Shown piece after piece: positions 1 through 6,271 of a DNA stretch of 7,246 nucleotides. The notes under the pieces are model-generated. The model saw only the letters and a list, made by a program, of their open reading frames with translations, had not been told where the DNA came from and did no database searches. The translations under genes and the position numbers were made by a program. The DNA comes from Dehalococcoidia bacterium (lineage in GTDB: Bacteria > Chloroflexota > Dehalococcoidia > GIF9 > AB-539-J10): contig JAUXIH010000050.1 in assembly GCA_030621105.1 (NCBI GenBank), positions 1 through 7,246 on the forward strand, in the 5' to 3' direction. Within the stretch, counting starts at the first letter, position 1. Each line of letters opens with the position of its first letter.

Positions 1-1050
1 GAAGATGTCTTCTGGTGCACCGCTGACCTTGGCTGGGTAACTGGCCACAGTTACATTTTGTATGGACCACTGGCTGATGGTGCCACCAGCGTAATGTATG
101 AGGGGGTTCCTTCCTACCCACAGCCTGACAGGTTGTGGAAAATTGTGGAAAAGTATGGGGTTAATACCTTTTATACTGCGCCTACCGCACTGCGGTCGCT
201 AATACGGGAAGGTGACACATGGCCCAAGAAGAGGGATTTATCCTCACTGCGCATACTGGGCACTGTGGGTGAGCCCATTAACCCGGAAGCGTGGATGTGG
301 TATTACAATGTTATTGGTAAGGGCAAGTGTCCTGTTGTTGATACTTGGTGGCAGACGGAGACTGGTGGTATTCTTATTAGCCCATTGCCTGGAGCTACGC
401 CAATTAAACCAGGTTCGGCTACAGTACCTTTTCCTGGCGTTGCCCTGAAGATTGTCAGGGAGGATGGCAGTCCTGTTGATGTTAATGAGGGAGGATCTCT
501 GGTCATCACCAAGCCATGGCCTGGTCTTATGAGGAGAGTCTATGGCGATCCCGAGAGGTTCAAGAACACCTACTTCGTCCAGTTCCCCGGGGTTTACACC
601 ACGGGCGATGGTGCCAGGATTGATGAGGATGGCTATTACTGGCTGATGGGGCGCATTGATGATGTTATCAATGTCTCCGGGCACCGTATGGGTACCGCTG
701 AGGTGGAAAGTGCCTTGGTATCCCATCCTAAGGTTGCTGAGGCCGCTGTGGTAGGGTTTCCTCATGACCTGAAGGGCCAGGGGATATATGCCTATGTTAC
801 CCTCAATGCTGGGGAAGAGAAGTCCGATAGCCTTAAGAAAGAGCTTGTTGCTCATGTGCGCAAGGAGATAGGCCCCATTGCAGCACCGGATAAGATTCAG
901 TTTGCTGATGGCTTGCCCAAGACACGGAGCGGCAAGATAATGAGAAGGATTCTGACGAAAATTGCTGAGGGAAAGGTCAATGAAATTGGTGATACCACTA
1001 CGCTGGCAGACCCTGGTGTTGTCGATGACCTGGTGAAGGAAAGAGTGTAG
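1..1050 (+). CDS. acs: Acetyl-CoA synthetase (AMP-forming), C-terminal part, 5'-truncated by window edge
   Basis: Makes acetyl-CoA from acetate, ATP and CoA through an acetyl-adenylate, in the cytosol. The frame is open from base 1, so the gene begins outside the window. The 349 codons present match roughly the last half of the usual ~650-residue enzyme, with about 300 N-terminal residues missing. Visible ANL-superfamily motifs are VGEPINPEAW, DTWWQTETGG (340-369), TTGDGARID (598-624, with the ATP-ribose-binding Asp at 607-609), the hinge GRIDDV from 649, SGHRMGTAEVESAL, and the C-terminal PKTRSGK. The last of these contains the catalytic lysine at 934-936, which is the residue regulated by acetylation in enteric Acs. 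The ending GDTTTLADPGVV is typical of Acs rather than of propionyl- or longer-chain ligases, although substrate range cannot be proven from sequence. It is followed by satP on the same strand, consistent with a shared acetate-assimilation role. Confidence 0.96.
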   Translation, partial: EDVFWCTADLGWVTGHSYILYGPLADGATSVMYEGVPSYPQPDRLWKIVEKYGVNTFYTAPTALRSLIREGDTWPKKRDLSSLRILGTVGEPINPEAWMWYYNVIGKGKCPVVDTWWQTETGGILISPLPGATPIKPGSATVPFPGVALKIVREDGSPVDVNEGGSLVITKPWPGLMRRVYGDPERFKNTYFVQFPGVYTTGDGARIDEDGYYWLMGRIDDVINVSGHRMGTAEVESALVSHPKVAEAAVVGFPHDLKGQGIYAYVTLNAGEEKSDSLKKELVAHVRKEIGPIAAPDKIQFADGLPKTRSGKIMRRILTKIAEGKVNEIGDTTTLADPGVVDDLVKERV

Positions 1051-1059
1051 CATAGCACT

Positions 1060-1108
1060 CAGGTGTTGTATGTGAGACATGGTGGTGCCGCGCAGGTTAT
1101 GTGAGACA
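1060..1108. repeat. Imperfect direct repeat between acs and satP
   Basis: Two copies of CAGGT...TATGTGAGACA lie head to tail, at 1060-1079 and 1093-1108. The first copy has four extra bases (GTTG) between the two blocks; the other 16 positions are identical. The 11-bp core TATGTGAGACA recurs with a 29-bp period. The repeat could be a tandem operator or simply the remnant of a local duplication. No known regulator site is recognised. Confidence 0.6.
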
Positions 1109-1119
1109 CCACCTGTTTT
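1081..1119 (+). terminator. Possible weak hairpin terminator or attenuator between acs and satP
   Basis: GGTGGTG (1081-1087) can pair with CACCACC (1107-1113), giving a 7-bp stem with a 19-nt loop, followed almost at once by TTTT (1116-1119). An earlier segment, 1060-1069, could pair with 1106-1115 instead at 9 of 10 positions, so two alternative stems share the same 3' arm. The T-run is short and the loop long, so termination would be weak or partial at best. It would reduce read-through from acs into satP. The assignment rests on visual pairing only. Confidence 0.3.
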
Positions 1120-1132
1120 AATTATTGATAAA

Positions 1133-1138
1133 AAGGAG
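1133..1138 (+). promoter_or_regulatory. Shine-Dalgarno of satP (decides the start)
   Basis: AAGGAG lies 9 nt before the ATG at 1148. This supports 1148 over the in-frame upstream ATG at 1079, which has no such site and would add 23 residues unlike the family. Confidence 0.85.
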
Positions 1139-1147
1139 AAGCGTATC

Positions 1148-1708
1148 ATGGCAGAGGAAGCTAAATGGGCCAACCCGGGAGCTCTTGGGCTTGCTGGGTT
1201 TGGCTTCAATACCATCTTGTTACAGGTACATAATATTGGTCTGATACATAATGTAGAACCATTGCTTTTCGGATTCTTCTGGGGAGGGTTAGCCCAGATT
1301 ATTGCTGGTATCATTGATGGTCGCCGTGGTGATACCTTTGGGCTGACAGCCTTTACCTCCTATGGCATATTCTGGATAGGCTTGAGTTTTATCTTTTTAA
1401 TGGATTGGATTGGGGTGGCTGCCTACTCTCTCACTGGTCTCGCCTGGGTTTCTTTGCTCTGGGGTATATTCACTGTGTATATGACTGTGGGCACGCTCAA
1501 GATATCCAAGGTTCACGTTTTTATCTTCGGTACGCTGGCACTGTTATTCTTCTTGCTTACCGCAGTTTTCCTGGGAGCCCTTTCGCCCAAGGTTGCCGGT
1601 GTTGAGGGAATCATCTGTGGATCTGCTGCTGTCTATGCCTCTGCCGCCGTGGTGTTGAATGCCACATATGGCCGATGGGTTCTTCCCCTGGGGCTGTTTT
1701 CCAAGTAG
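1148..1708 (+). CDS. satP: Acetate/succinate transporter, GPR1/FUN34/YaaH (SatP) family
   Basis: Inner-membrane carrier or channel for acetate, and in some members succinate, of the acetate uptake transporter family. The 186 residues match the 188 of E. coli SatP. The family signature appears near the N-terminus as NPGALGL (residues 9-15; NPAPLGL in E. coli), followed by GFGFNTILLQVHNIG. The conserved FFWGGLAQIIAG (43-54), GDTFGLTAFTSYG (61-73), GTLK (115-118) and ICGSAAVYA (156-164) segments also match. Six hydrophobic membrane segments are visible, at roughly 11-28, 38-57, 65-85, 92-115, 123-145 and 152-172. The start at 1148 is chosen for its strong ribosome binding site and fit to family length. 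Its position behind acs suggests that it supplies the acetate which Acs activates. No confident promoter of its own was seen, so it is probably read through from acs, perhaps attenuated by the hairpin in the gap. The symbol follows the E. coli homologue; the exact substrate is inferred. Confidence 0.93.
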   Translation: MAEEAKWANPGALGLAGFGFNTILLQVHNIGLIHNVEPLLFGFFWGGLAQIIAGIIDGRRGDTFGLTAFTSYGIFWIGLSFIFLMDWIGVAAYSLTGLAWVSLLWGIFTVYMTVGTLKISKVHVFIFGTLALLFFLLTAVFLGALSPKVAGVEGIICGSAAVYASAAVVLNATYGRWVLPLGLFSK

Positions 1709-1850
1709 GATCGGGAAGACAACCTGTAGCGCGGGTATTGTCGTAGCAGGATAGGCTTAGCTCTGTATAGAGTTCCAGTCTATGATTGGTGACTGCGCCT
1801 CTGGCCTCCAAAGAAAGAAATGCGTGCTGGAGAATGTGGCATATTGCTTT

Positions 1851-4800
1851 TTATGCTGATGTCTGGGCCATATTCTGCAGTATTTGTTCTAGCTGCTTGG
1901 TCCACCTGGTTCTCTGCTGTTGAGTGTCCAGCTTTATTTGAGTTGCGCCCAGAGTAATCCCCTTGCCGCAATTCTTAGGTATAGATAAGTCTCTTACCCT
2001 GCCGAACTTGATGGTGATTTTCCCCTCGCGCGTGGAAATGAATTCTACTCCAGCCTTGAGAGCCAGGGCCTTAATTTTTATGATGTAGAGGAGATTACTT
2101 ACAGGTGAAGGCAGAGCGCCAAACCTGTCCTTGAGCTCCTGGGCTATTTTCTCTACCTCTGCCACATCGGTAATTTGGGCCAGCCTGTGATACAGGTTGA
2201 GACGCGTGTTTGACTGGGGCGCGTATTCTTGGGGTATGTAGGAACTCAAGGGTAAATTTATACTGGGAGCAGGATGGACTTTCCTCGCTGGCGGTTTCCC
2301 TGCTTGTTTTATTTTCAGTTCCTCTACTGACTCAGCGAGTAACTGACAGTAGAGATCGAAACCCAACTCAGCGATATGCCCGCTCTGCTTGGCCCCCAGT
2401 AAGTTACCCGCGCCTCGTATCTCCATGTCCCTCATGGCTATCTCCAGGCCAGCACCCAGTTCGCTGGCTTCGGCTATGGTTCTCAGCCGCTGGCGGGCTG
2501 TTGAGGTTAGCCCTTTTTCCTGCTGATATAGGAAATAGGCATAGGCCTGGTTGATGCCACGCCCCACCCGTCCCCTCAGTTGATATAACTGTGCCAGGCC
2601 GAATTTATCCGCCTGGTTGACTATCAGGGTATTGACATTGGGAATATCCAGCCCCAGTTGAATTATGGTAGTGGTCACCAGGATATCGTATTTGCCGGCG
2701 ATGAAATCTGTCATTACCCTCTCCAAATTATCCTCAGCCATTCTTCCGTGAGCTATGGCTATCCTAGCTTCAGGAACCAGGGATTGCAACCTGTCTGCTA
2801 CGGCGTCGATATTTCGGATGCGATTATGCAGGTAGAACACCTGGCCGTTTCTGTCCAGTTCTTTTATTATTGCCTGTCTTACCAGTGCTTCATCGTATAT
2901 GCCAACATGGGTTTTTACCGCCAGGCGTTCCTCCGGCGGTGTTTGCATAGCGTTCATGTCTCTGATACCAGTCACTGCCATGTGCAGGGTGCGGGGGATG
3001 GGGGTGGCGCTGAGCGTGAGGGTATCGACCTCGCTTCTCATTTTCTTGAGCTTTTCCTTTTGCGCCACGCCAAATCTTTGTTCCTCGTCGATTATTACCA
3101 GTCCCAGGTTCGAGAACATGATATCTTGTTGTAGTAGCCGATGAGTGCCGATGCAGATATCCACTTTACCCTGGGCTAAACCGGCTATGATATCCTGTTC
3201 CTGTTGTGGAGAGCAGAAACGACTTAATGCCTCTACTGTCAGGGGGAAAGACTGCAATCTTTCCTTAAATGTGACGAAATGTTGCTGTGCCAGCACTGTG
3301 GTGGGAACCAGCATGGCCACCTGTTTATTGTCCATGATTGCTTTAAAAGCTGCTCGCAATGCTACCTCGGTTTTACCATAGCCAACATCTCCGCAGATGA
3401 GGCGATCCATCGGTTTGGCCTGTTCCATGTCCTGCTTCACCGCCATAATGGCCTCGATCTGGTCCGGCGTCTCGGCGTAAGGGAAGGAAGACTCCAGTTC
3501 TTGCTGCCACAGCGTGTCTGAGGAGAAGGCAAAACCAGGGATGACCTCTCTCATAGAATATAGTTGCAGTAATTCATGGGCAATCTCGGCTACTGATTGT
3601 TTGACCCTCCTCTTGGTTCTTTCCCATTCCTGGGTTCCCAGCCGGCTCAGTGAGGGGGTTCTGGCCCCTCCCCCCATGTATCGGCTGAGGCGCTGTATTT
3701 GCTCCACGGGCACATATAGCTTATCCCCGGCGGCGTACTCCACGACCAGGAATTCCTGATCGCCATCCGGGGATGCCATTCTGGTTAGGCCACCGAATTT
3801 GCCGATGCCATGATCTATGTGAACCACGTAGTCACCAGGAGACACTTGTGACAGGGACAACCTTGATGCAACCGTCGTTTTTTTCCTGGCAGGTCGTGCT
3901 TGCTTGATGAAGCCAAAAATCTCGGCATCGGTGATGATATTTAGCTCATCCCTCCAGTGCCATCCCTGAGGCAAAGAGCCCTGGATTAAGGATACCGAGC
4001 CTCGTGGGGGCACCTGTTCCACCTGTGCCAGTGGGAATATTTCCATACCCTGATCCTGGAGAGTATCAGCCAATCGATTTGCCTGGTGGCTGATGACGAA
4101 AATGCGTTCTTTTTCCCCTTGCAAGTGTTGTATTTCTCTGGTGAACATCTCCACTTTGCCACTATAGCTCCGGCTTGGAGCGAATGGTAGTTGAGTAATG
4201 TGGCTATCGGGGGCGTCCTCTGTTTCCAGCCTTAATACTGGCCAGCGCGCCATATTTTGTTGCAGCTCCGGCCATTTTCCCTCTTTTGTTGCCACTGCTT
4301 CGATCTCCCGGGGCGAGTCCAGGACAATGATGGTATCAGCAGGAAAGTAGTCGAATACGCTGGCTTTCGCAGAGGCCTCCTGTGCCGGAACAACGAGCAG
4401 TGAGGATATGATTTGTGTGGAGCACTGGCTGTCAGGATCGAACAGTCGTATGCTTTCTATTTGATCACCGAGAAATTCTATTCGTGCTGGCTGCTGGCTG
4501 GCCGGGGAAAAGATGTCTATAATGCCGCCTCGCCGCGCCATGTTTCCCGGCATCTCCACCACATCTGATACCTCGTACCCTGCTTCCTGCCACTGCTGCA
4601 TCAACTTCAGAGGGTCGGCAGTCATTCCTTGCTGCAGGATATAGGATGCTGAGGTAAACTCCGCCTTGCTCATAGTGGGCACTGATGCTGCTGCTGTTGA
4701 AGCTACCAGCAGGAGTGGGGGACTATCCTGATTGATGTTATTTTCTTTGTGACTGGATGATTTATTATGCCGGTATAACTGTGTTAGCGATGCCAGAATT

Positions 4801-5081
4801 CTCAGTCTTTCCGTGCTGGTTTCGTGGGGGAGCAGAAGTGGACTGATGAAGTGGGGGCTCCATATTTGCAACTGCTGGTAGAATTTTCTGGCACCCTCGG
4901 GTTGGGCAGCTATTACCACCGTGGCTGTGTTGAGATGGTGGCATAGTGCTGCGGCGAAGTAAGGCCTGGCGGCAGAGATAACAGCTACGCTGTAGTCGGT
5001 TTTTCTGGCGATTACCTGTGCTACCAGATGTTTGTACTCCGGGCAATCCGGGAGCAAGGAAAGCAGTGAAGACAGGTTCAT
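1851..5081 (-). CDS. mfd: Transcription-repair coupling factor Mfd (ATP-dependent DNA translocase)
   Basis: Recognises RNA polymerase stalled at template-strand lesions, pushes it off by translocating on DNA, and recruits UvrA for nucleotide excision repair. The 1076 residues are slightly shorter than E. coli Mfd (1148). Order of parts: UvrB-like module at about 1-285, including RRGGIIDIF (183-191) in the UvrA-contact region; RNA-polymerase-interaction domain at about 410-475 (PGDYVVHIDHGIGKFGGL from 415); relay helix at about 485-512; motor with Walker A GDVGYGKTE (564-572), DEEQRFG (665-671), SATPIPRTLHM (691-701) and QLYQLRGRVGR (831-841); the IRGAGNLLG stretch (888-896); and the C-terminal autoinhibitory domain at about 945-1070. 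Motif V reads TTTIIQLGLDIPN, where Mfd and RecG normally have Glu at the Gln position (residue 808). The start is MNLSSLLSLL, with the next Met far downstream and no Shine-Dalgarno; an extended -10 box sits five bases upstream. It is divergent from proB and convergent with satP. Confidence 0.97.
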   Translation of the reverse strand: MNLSSLLSLLPDCPEYKHLVAQVIARKTDYSVAVISAARPYFAAALCHHLNTATVVIAAQPEGARKFYQQLQIWSPHFISPLLLPHETSTERLRILASLTQLYRHNKSSSHKENNINQDSPPLLLVASTAAASVPTMSKAEFTSASYILQQGMTADPLKLMQQWQEAGYEVSDVVEMPGNMARRGGIIDIFSPASQQPARIEFLGDQIESIRLFDPDSQCSTQIISSLLVVPAQEASAKASVFDYFPADTIIVLDSPREIEAVATKEGKWPELQQNMARWPVLRLETEDAPDSHITQLPFAPSRSYSGKVEMFTREIQHLQGEKERIFVISHQANRLADTLQDQGMEIFPLAQVEQVPPRGSVSLIQGSLPQGWHWRDELNIITDAEIFGFIKQARPARKKTTVASRLSLSQVSPGDYVVHIDHGIGKFGGLTRMASPDGDQEFLVVEYAAGDKLYVPVEQIQRLSRYMGGGARTPSLSRLGTQEWERTKRRVKQSVAEIAHELLQLYSMREVIPGFAFSSDTLWQQELESSFPYAETPDQIEAIMAVKQDMEQAKPMDRLICGDVGYGKTEVALRAAFKAIMDNKQVAMLVPTTVLAQQHFVTFKERLQSFPLTVEALSRFCSPQQEQDIIAGLAQGKVDICIGTHRLLQQDIMFSNLGLVIIDEEQRFGVAQKEKLKKMRSEVDTLTLSATPIPRTLHMAVTGIRDMNAMQTPPEERLAVKTHVGIYDEALVRQAIIKELDRNGQVFYLHNRIRNIDAVADRLQSLVPEARIAIAHGRMAEDNLERVMTDFIAGKYDILVTTTIIQLGLDIPNVNTLIVNQADKFGLAQLYQLRGRVGRGINQAYAYFLYQQEKGLTSTARQRLRTIAEASELGAGLEIAMRDMEIRGAGNLLGAKQSGHIAELGFDLYCQLLAESVEELKIKQAGKPPARKVHPAPSINLPLSSYIPQEYAPQSNTRLNLYHRLAQITDVAEVEKIAQELKDRFGALPSPVSNLLYIIKIKALALKAGVEFISTREGKITIKFGRVRDLSIPKNCGKGITLGATQIKLDTQQQRTRWTKQLEQILQNMAQTSA

Positions 5082-5086
5082 GCTTT

Positions 5087-5095
5087 AGTATAACA
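5087..5095 (-). promoter_or_regulatory. Predicted mfd promoter (extended -10)
   Basis: On the minus strand the sequence TGT-TATACT is an extended -10 element, with TATACT at 5092-5087 and the TG motif just upstream. Only five bases separate it from the mfd ATG. The -35 position at 17-bp spacing reads GGCAAC (5115-5110) and is poor, as is common where TGn is present. Transcription would begin at or within a few bases of the start codon, leaving no room for a ribosome binding site. Confidence 0.5.
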
Positions 5096-5107
5096 ATGTT
5101 CCCCCGC

Positions 5108-5136
5108 TTGTTGCCCTTAAGTGCCGTTGCTATAAT
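5108..5136 (+). promoter_or_regulatory. Predicted proBA promoter (sigma70-type, extended -10)
   Basis: TTGTTG (5108-5113), a 17-bp spacer and a perfect TATAAT (5131-5136) preceded by TGC form a near-consensus housekeeping promoter with an extended -10. The expected start site, about seven bases past the -10, is the A of the proB ATG at 5143. Its -35 box overlaps the -35 region of the opposing mfd promoter. Confidence 0.7.
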
Positions 5137-5142
5137 CTGGGC

Positions 5143-6255
5143 ATGTCTTACCACCGCATGGTTGTTAAGTTTGGTACTCGCCTCCTTACCTCGGGCACTG
5201 ATCACCTCGATCTGTCCCTCATGGCTAAGCTGGTGGAGCAGATTGCAGGGTTGCATCACCGGGGCAGGGAGATAATCATTGTTTCCTCGGGAGCTGTTGC
5301 TGCTGGCAGGCAGGGACTCAAGGGAGCATTGGAGCATAAGAACACGCCGTTCAAGCAGGTCCTTGCCTCTGTAGGGCAAAGCCATCTTATGCATGCCTAT
5401 GAGCAACTGTTTAGTCAGCATGACATAACATTGGCCCAGGCGCTACTTACCAGGCGAGATCTATCTGATCGTAGCGGCTATCTTAATGCCCGTAACACAT
5501 TGCTGGCCCTGTTTGGCCTTGGTGTTATTCCCATCGTAAATGAAAATGATGTTGTTGCCACTGACGAGCTCGAGGGAGGCAAGTTTGGTGATAATGACGA
5601 GTTATCTGCCATGGTGGCCAACCTTGTTGATGCTGATGTCCTGGTGTTATTGACCGACATCGCCGGTTTATATACTGCTGATCCTCACTATAACTCCGAT
5701 GTCCAGCTTATTTCCCGTGTAGAGCACTTTGATGAGCAGCTCTACCGGCTGGCCACTGGCTCAGCTTATCCTGAAGGAACAGGGGGCATGTTAACCAAGG
5801 TGGAAGCGGCTAAGTTAGCTACCTCGTCGGGGGCAGAGGTAATCATTGCCGATGGCAGGGAAGCTGATGTCCTGTATCGAATTGATAATGGTGAGCAGAC
5901 TGGCACGTTCTTTCCGGCGCAGTCCAACAAGATGGAGAGCAGGAAGAGGTGGATGCTTAGTGGATTATCTTCCCGGGGGGAGATAGTCGTGGACCGGGGT
6001 GCGGCCCGGGCACTGAGGGAGCACAAGGGAAGCTTGCTGCCCGCGGGTATCATTGCTGTGAAGGGAGACTTCCAGCGTGCTGACATCGTGGATATCTTGA
6101 GTGAAAAGGGGAAGCACATTGCCAGTGGTATCACTAACTATGGCTCTGGAGATGTAAAGGTTATCCAGGGAAAACAATCCCATGAGATACCTGATTCTCT
6201 GGGTTATGGATATGGTGACGAGGTAGTGCACCGTGACAATATGGTGGTATTGTAA
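5143..6255 (+). CDS. proB: Glutamate 5-kinase (gamma-glutamyl kinase) with PUA domain
   Basis: Catalyses the first step of proline synthesis, phosphorylating glutamate with ATP to gamma-glutamyl phosphate, which is handed to ProA; usually the proline-feedback-controlled step. It has 370 residues, close to the 367 of E. coli ProB. The amino-acid-kinase domain covers about 1-260, with VVKFGT (7-12, phosphate-binding Lys9), SSGAVAAG (48-55), NENDVV (133-138), FGDND (148-152), TDIAGLYTADP (171-181) and GTGGMLTK (212-219). A C-terminal PUA domain begins near GEIVVD (279-284) and runs to about 358. The start at 5143 gives MSYHRMVVKFGT, a length before the first motif like that of E. coli. ATG 5158 is a possible alternative. 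Neither start has a Shine-Dalgarno, and 5143 coincides with the predicted transcription start, so the mRNA is probably leaderless. proA follows after 16 bp, forming an operon. Confidence 0.96.
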   Translation: MSYHRMVVKFGTRLLTSGTDHLDLSLMAKLVEQIAGLHHRGREIIIVSSGAVAAGRQGLKGALEHKNTPFKQVLASVGQSHLMHAYEQLFSQHDITLAQALLTRRDLSDRSGYLNARNTLLALFGLGVIPIVNENDVVATDELEGGKFGDNDELSAMVANLVDADVLVLLTDIAGLYTADPHYNSDVQLISRVEHFDEQLYRLATGSAYPEGTGGMLTKVEAAKLATSSGAEVIIADGREADVLYRIDNGEQTGTFFPAQSNKMESRKRWMLSGLSSRGEIVVDRGAARALREHKGSLLPAGIIAVKGDFQRADIVDILSEKGKHIASGITNYGSGDVKVIQGKQSHEIPDSLGYGYGDEVVHRDNMVVL

Positions 6256-6257
6256 CT

Positions 6258-6263
6258 AAGGAG
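6258..6263 (+). promoter_or_regulatory. Shine-Dalgarno of proA
   Basis: AAGGAG lies 8 nt before the ATG at 6272, inside the short gap after the proB stop. It fixes the proA start and contrasts with the absence of any such site before proB. Confidence 0.85.
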
Positions 6264-6271
6264 AATAAGTT

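Noticed and set aside
1097..1125. Separate satP promoter (TTATGT, 17 bp, AATTAT)
   Set aside because: Both hexamers are far from consensus and AATTAT is a poor -10. AT-rich spacers produce such matches by chance.
1079..1147. Longer satP starting at ATG 1079
   Set aside because: The extra 23 residues do not resemble SatP proteins, would run through the repeat and hairpin, and lack a ribosome binding site. ATG 1148 has AAGGAG at 9 nt and gives the family length.
244..1314. A 356-codon open frame on the minus strand opposite acs and the start of satP
   Set aside because: It lies antisense to two clearly conserved genes and crosses the gap between them. Its translation shows no recognisable domain and it has no ribosome binding site. 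It is best explained as a shadow of the coding bias on the other strand.
1709..1850. Search for a terminator or small gene in the convergent gap between satP and mfd
   Set aside because: Only weak pairings are seen, such as ATAGA (1767-1771) with TCTAT (1779-1783), or CTCT with AGAG nearby, and none is followed by a T-run on either strand. No tRNA-like fold or supported short gene was found.
2658..3134. Plus-strand open frame of 158 codons inside mfd
   Set aside because: It is antisense to the helicase motor motifs of mfd, whose frame is strongly conserved. The opposite frame reads as random Cys/His/Ser-rich sequence without a start signal.
5087..5107. SOS (LexA) box of the GAAC-N4-GTTC type in front of mfd
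   Set aside because: The minus strand has GAAC followed after three bases by GTTA, so both the spacing and the last base of the second half-site are wrong. There is no basis for calling LexA control.
4765..5421. A 218-codon minus-strand open frame spanning the mfd start and the N-terminal part of proB
   Set aside because: It covers the divergent promoter region, is out of frame with mfd and antisense to proB, and its translation has no family features.
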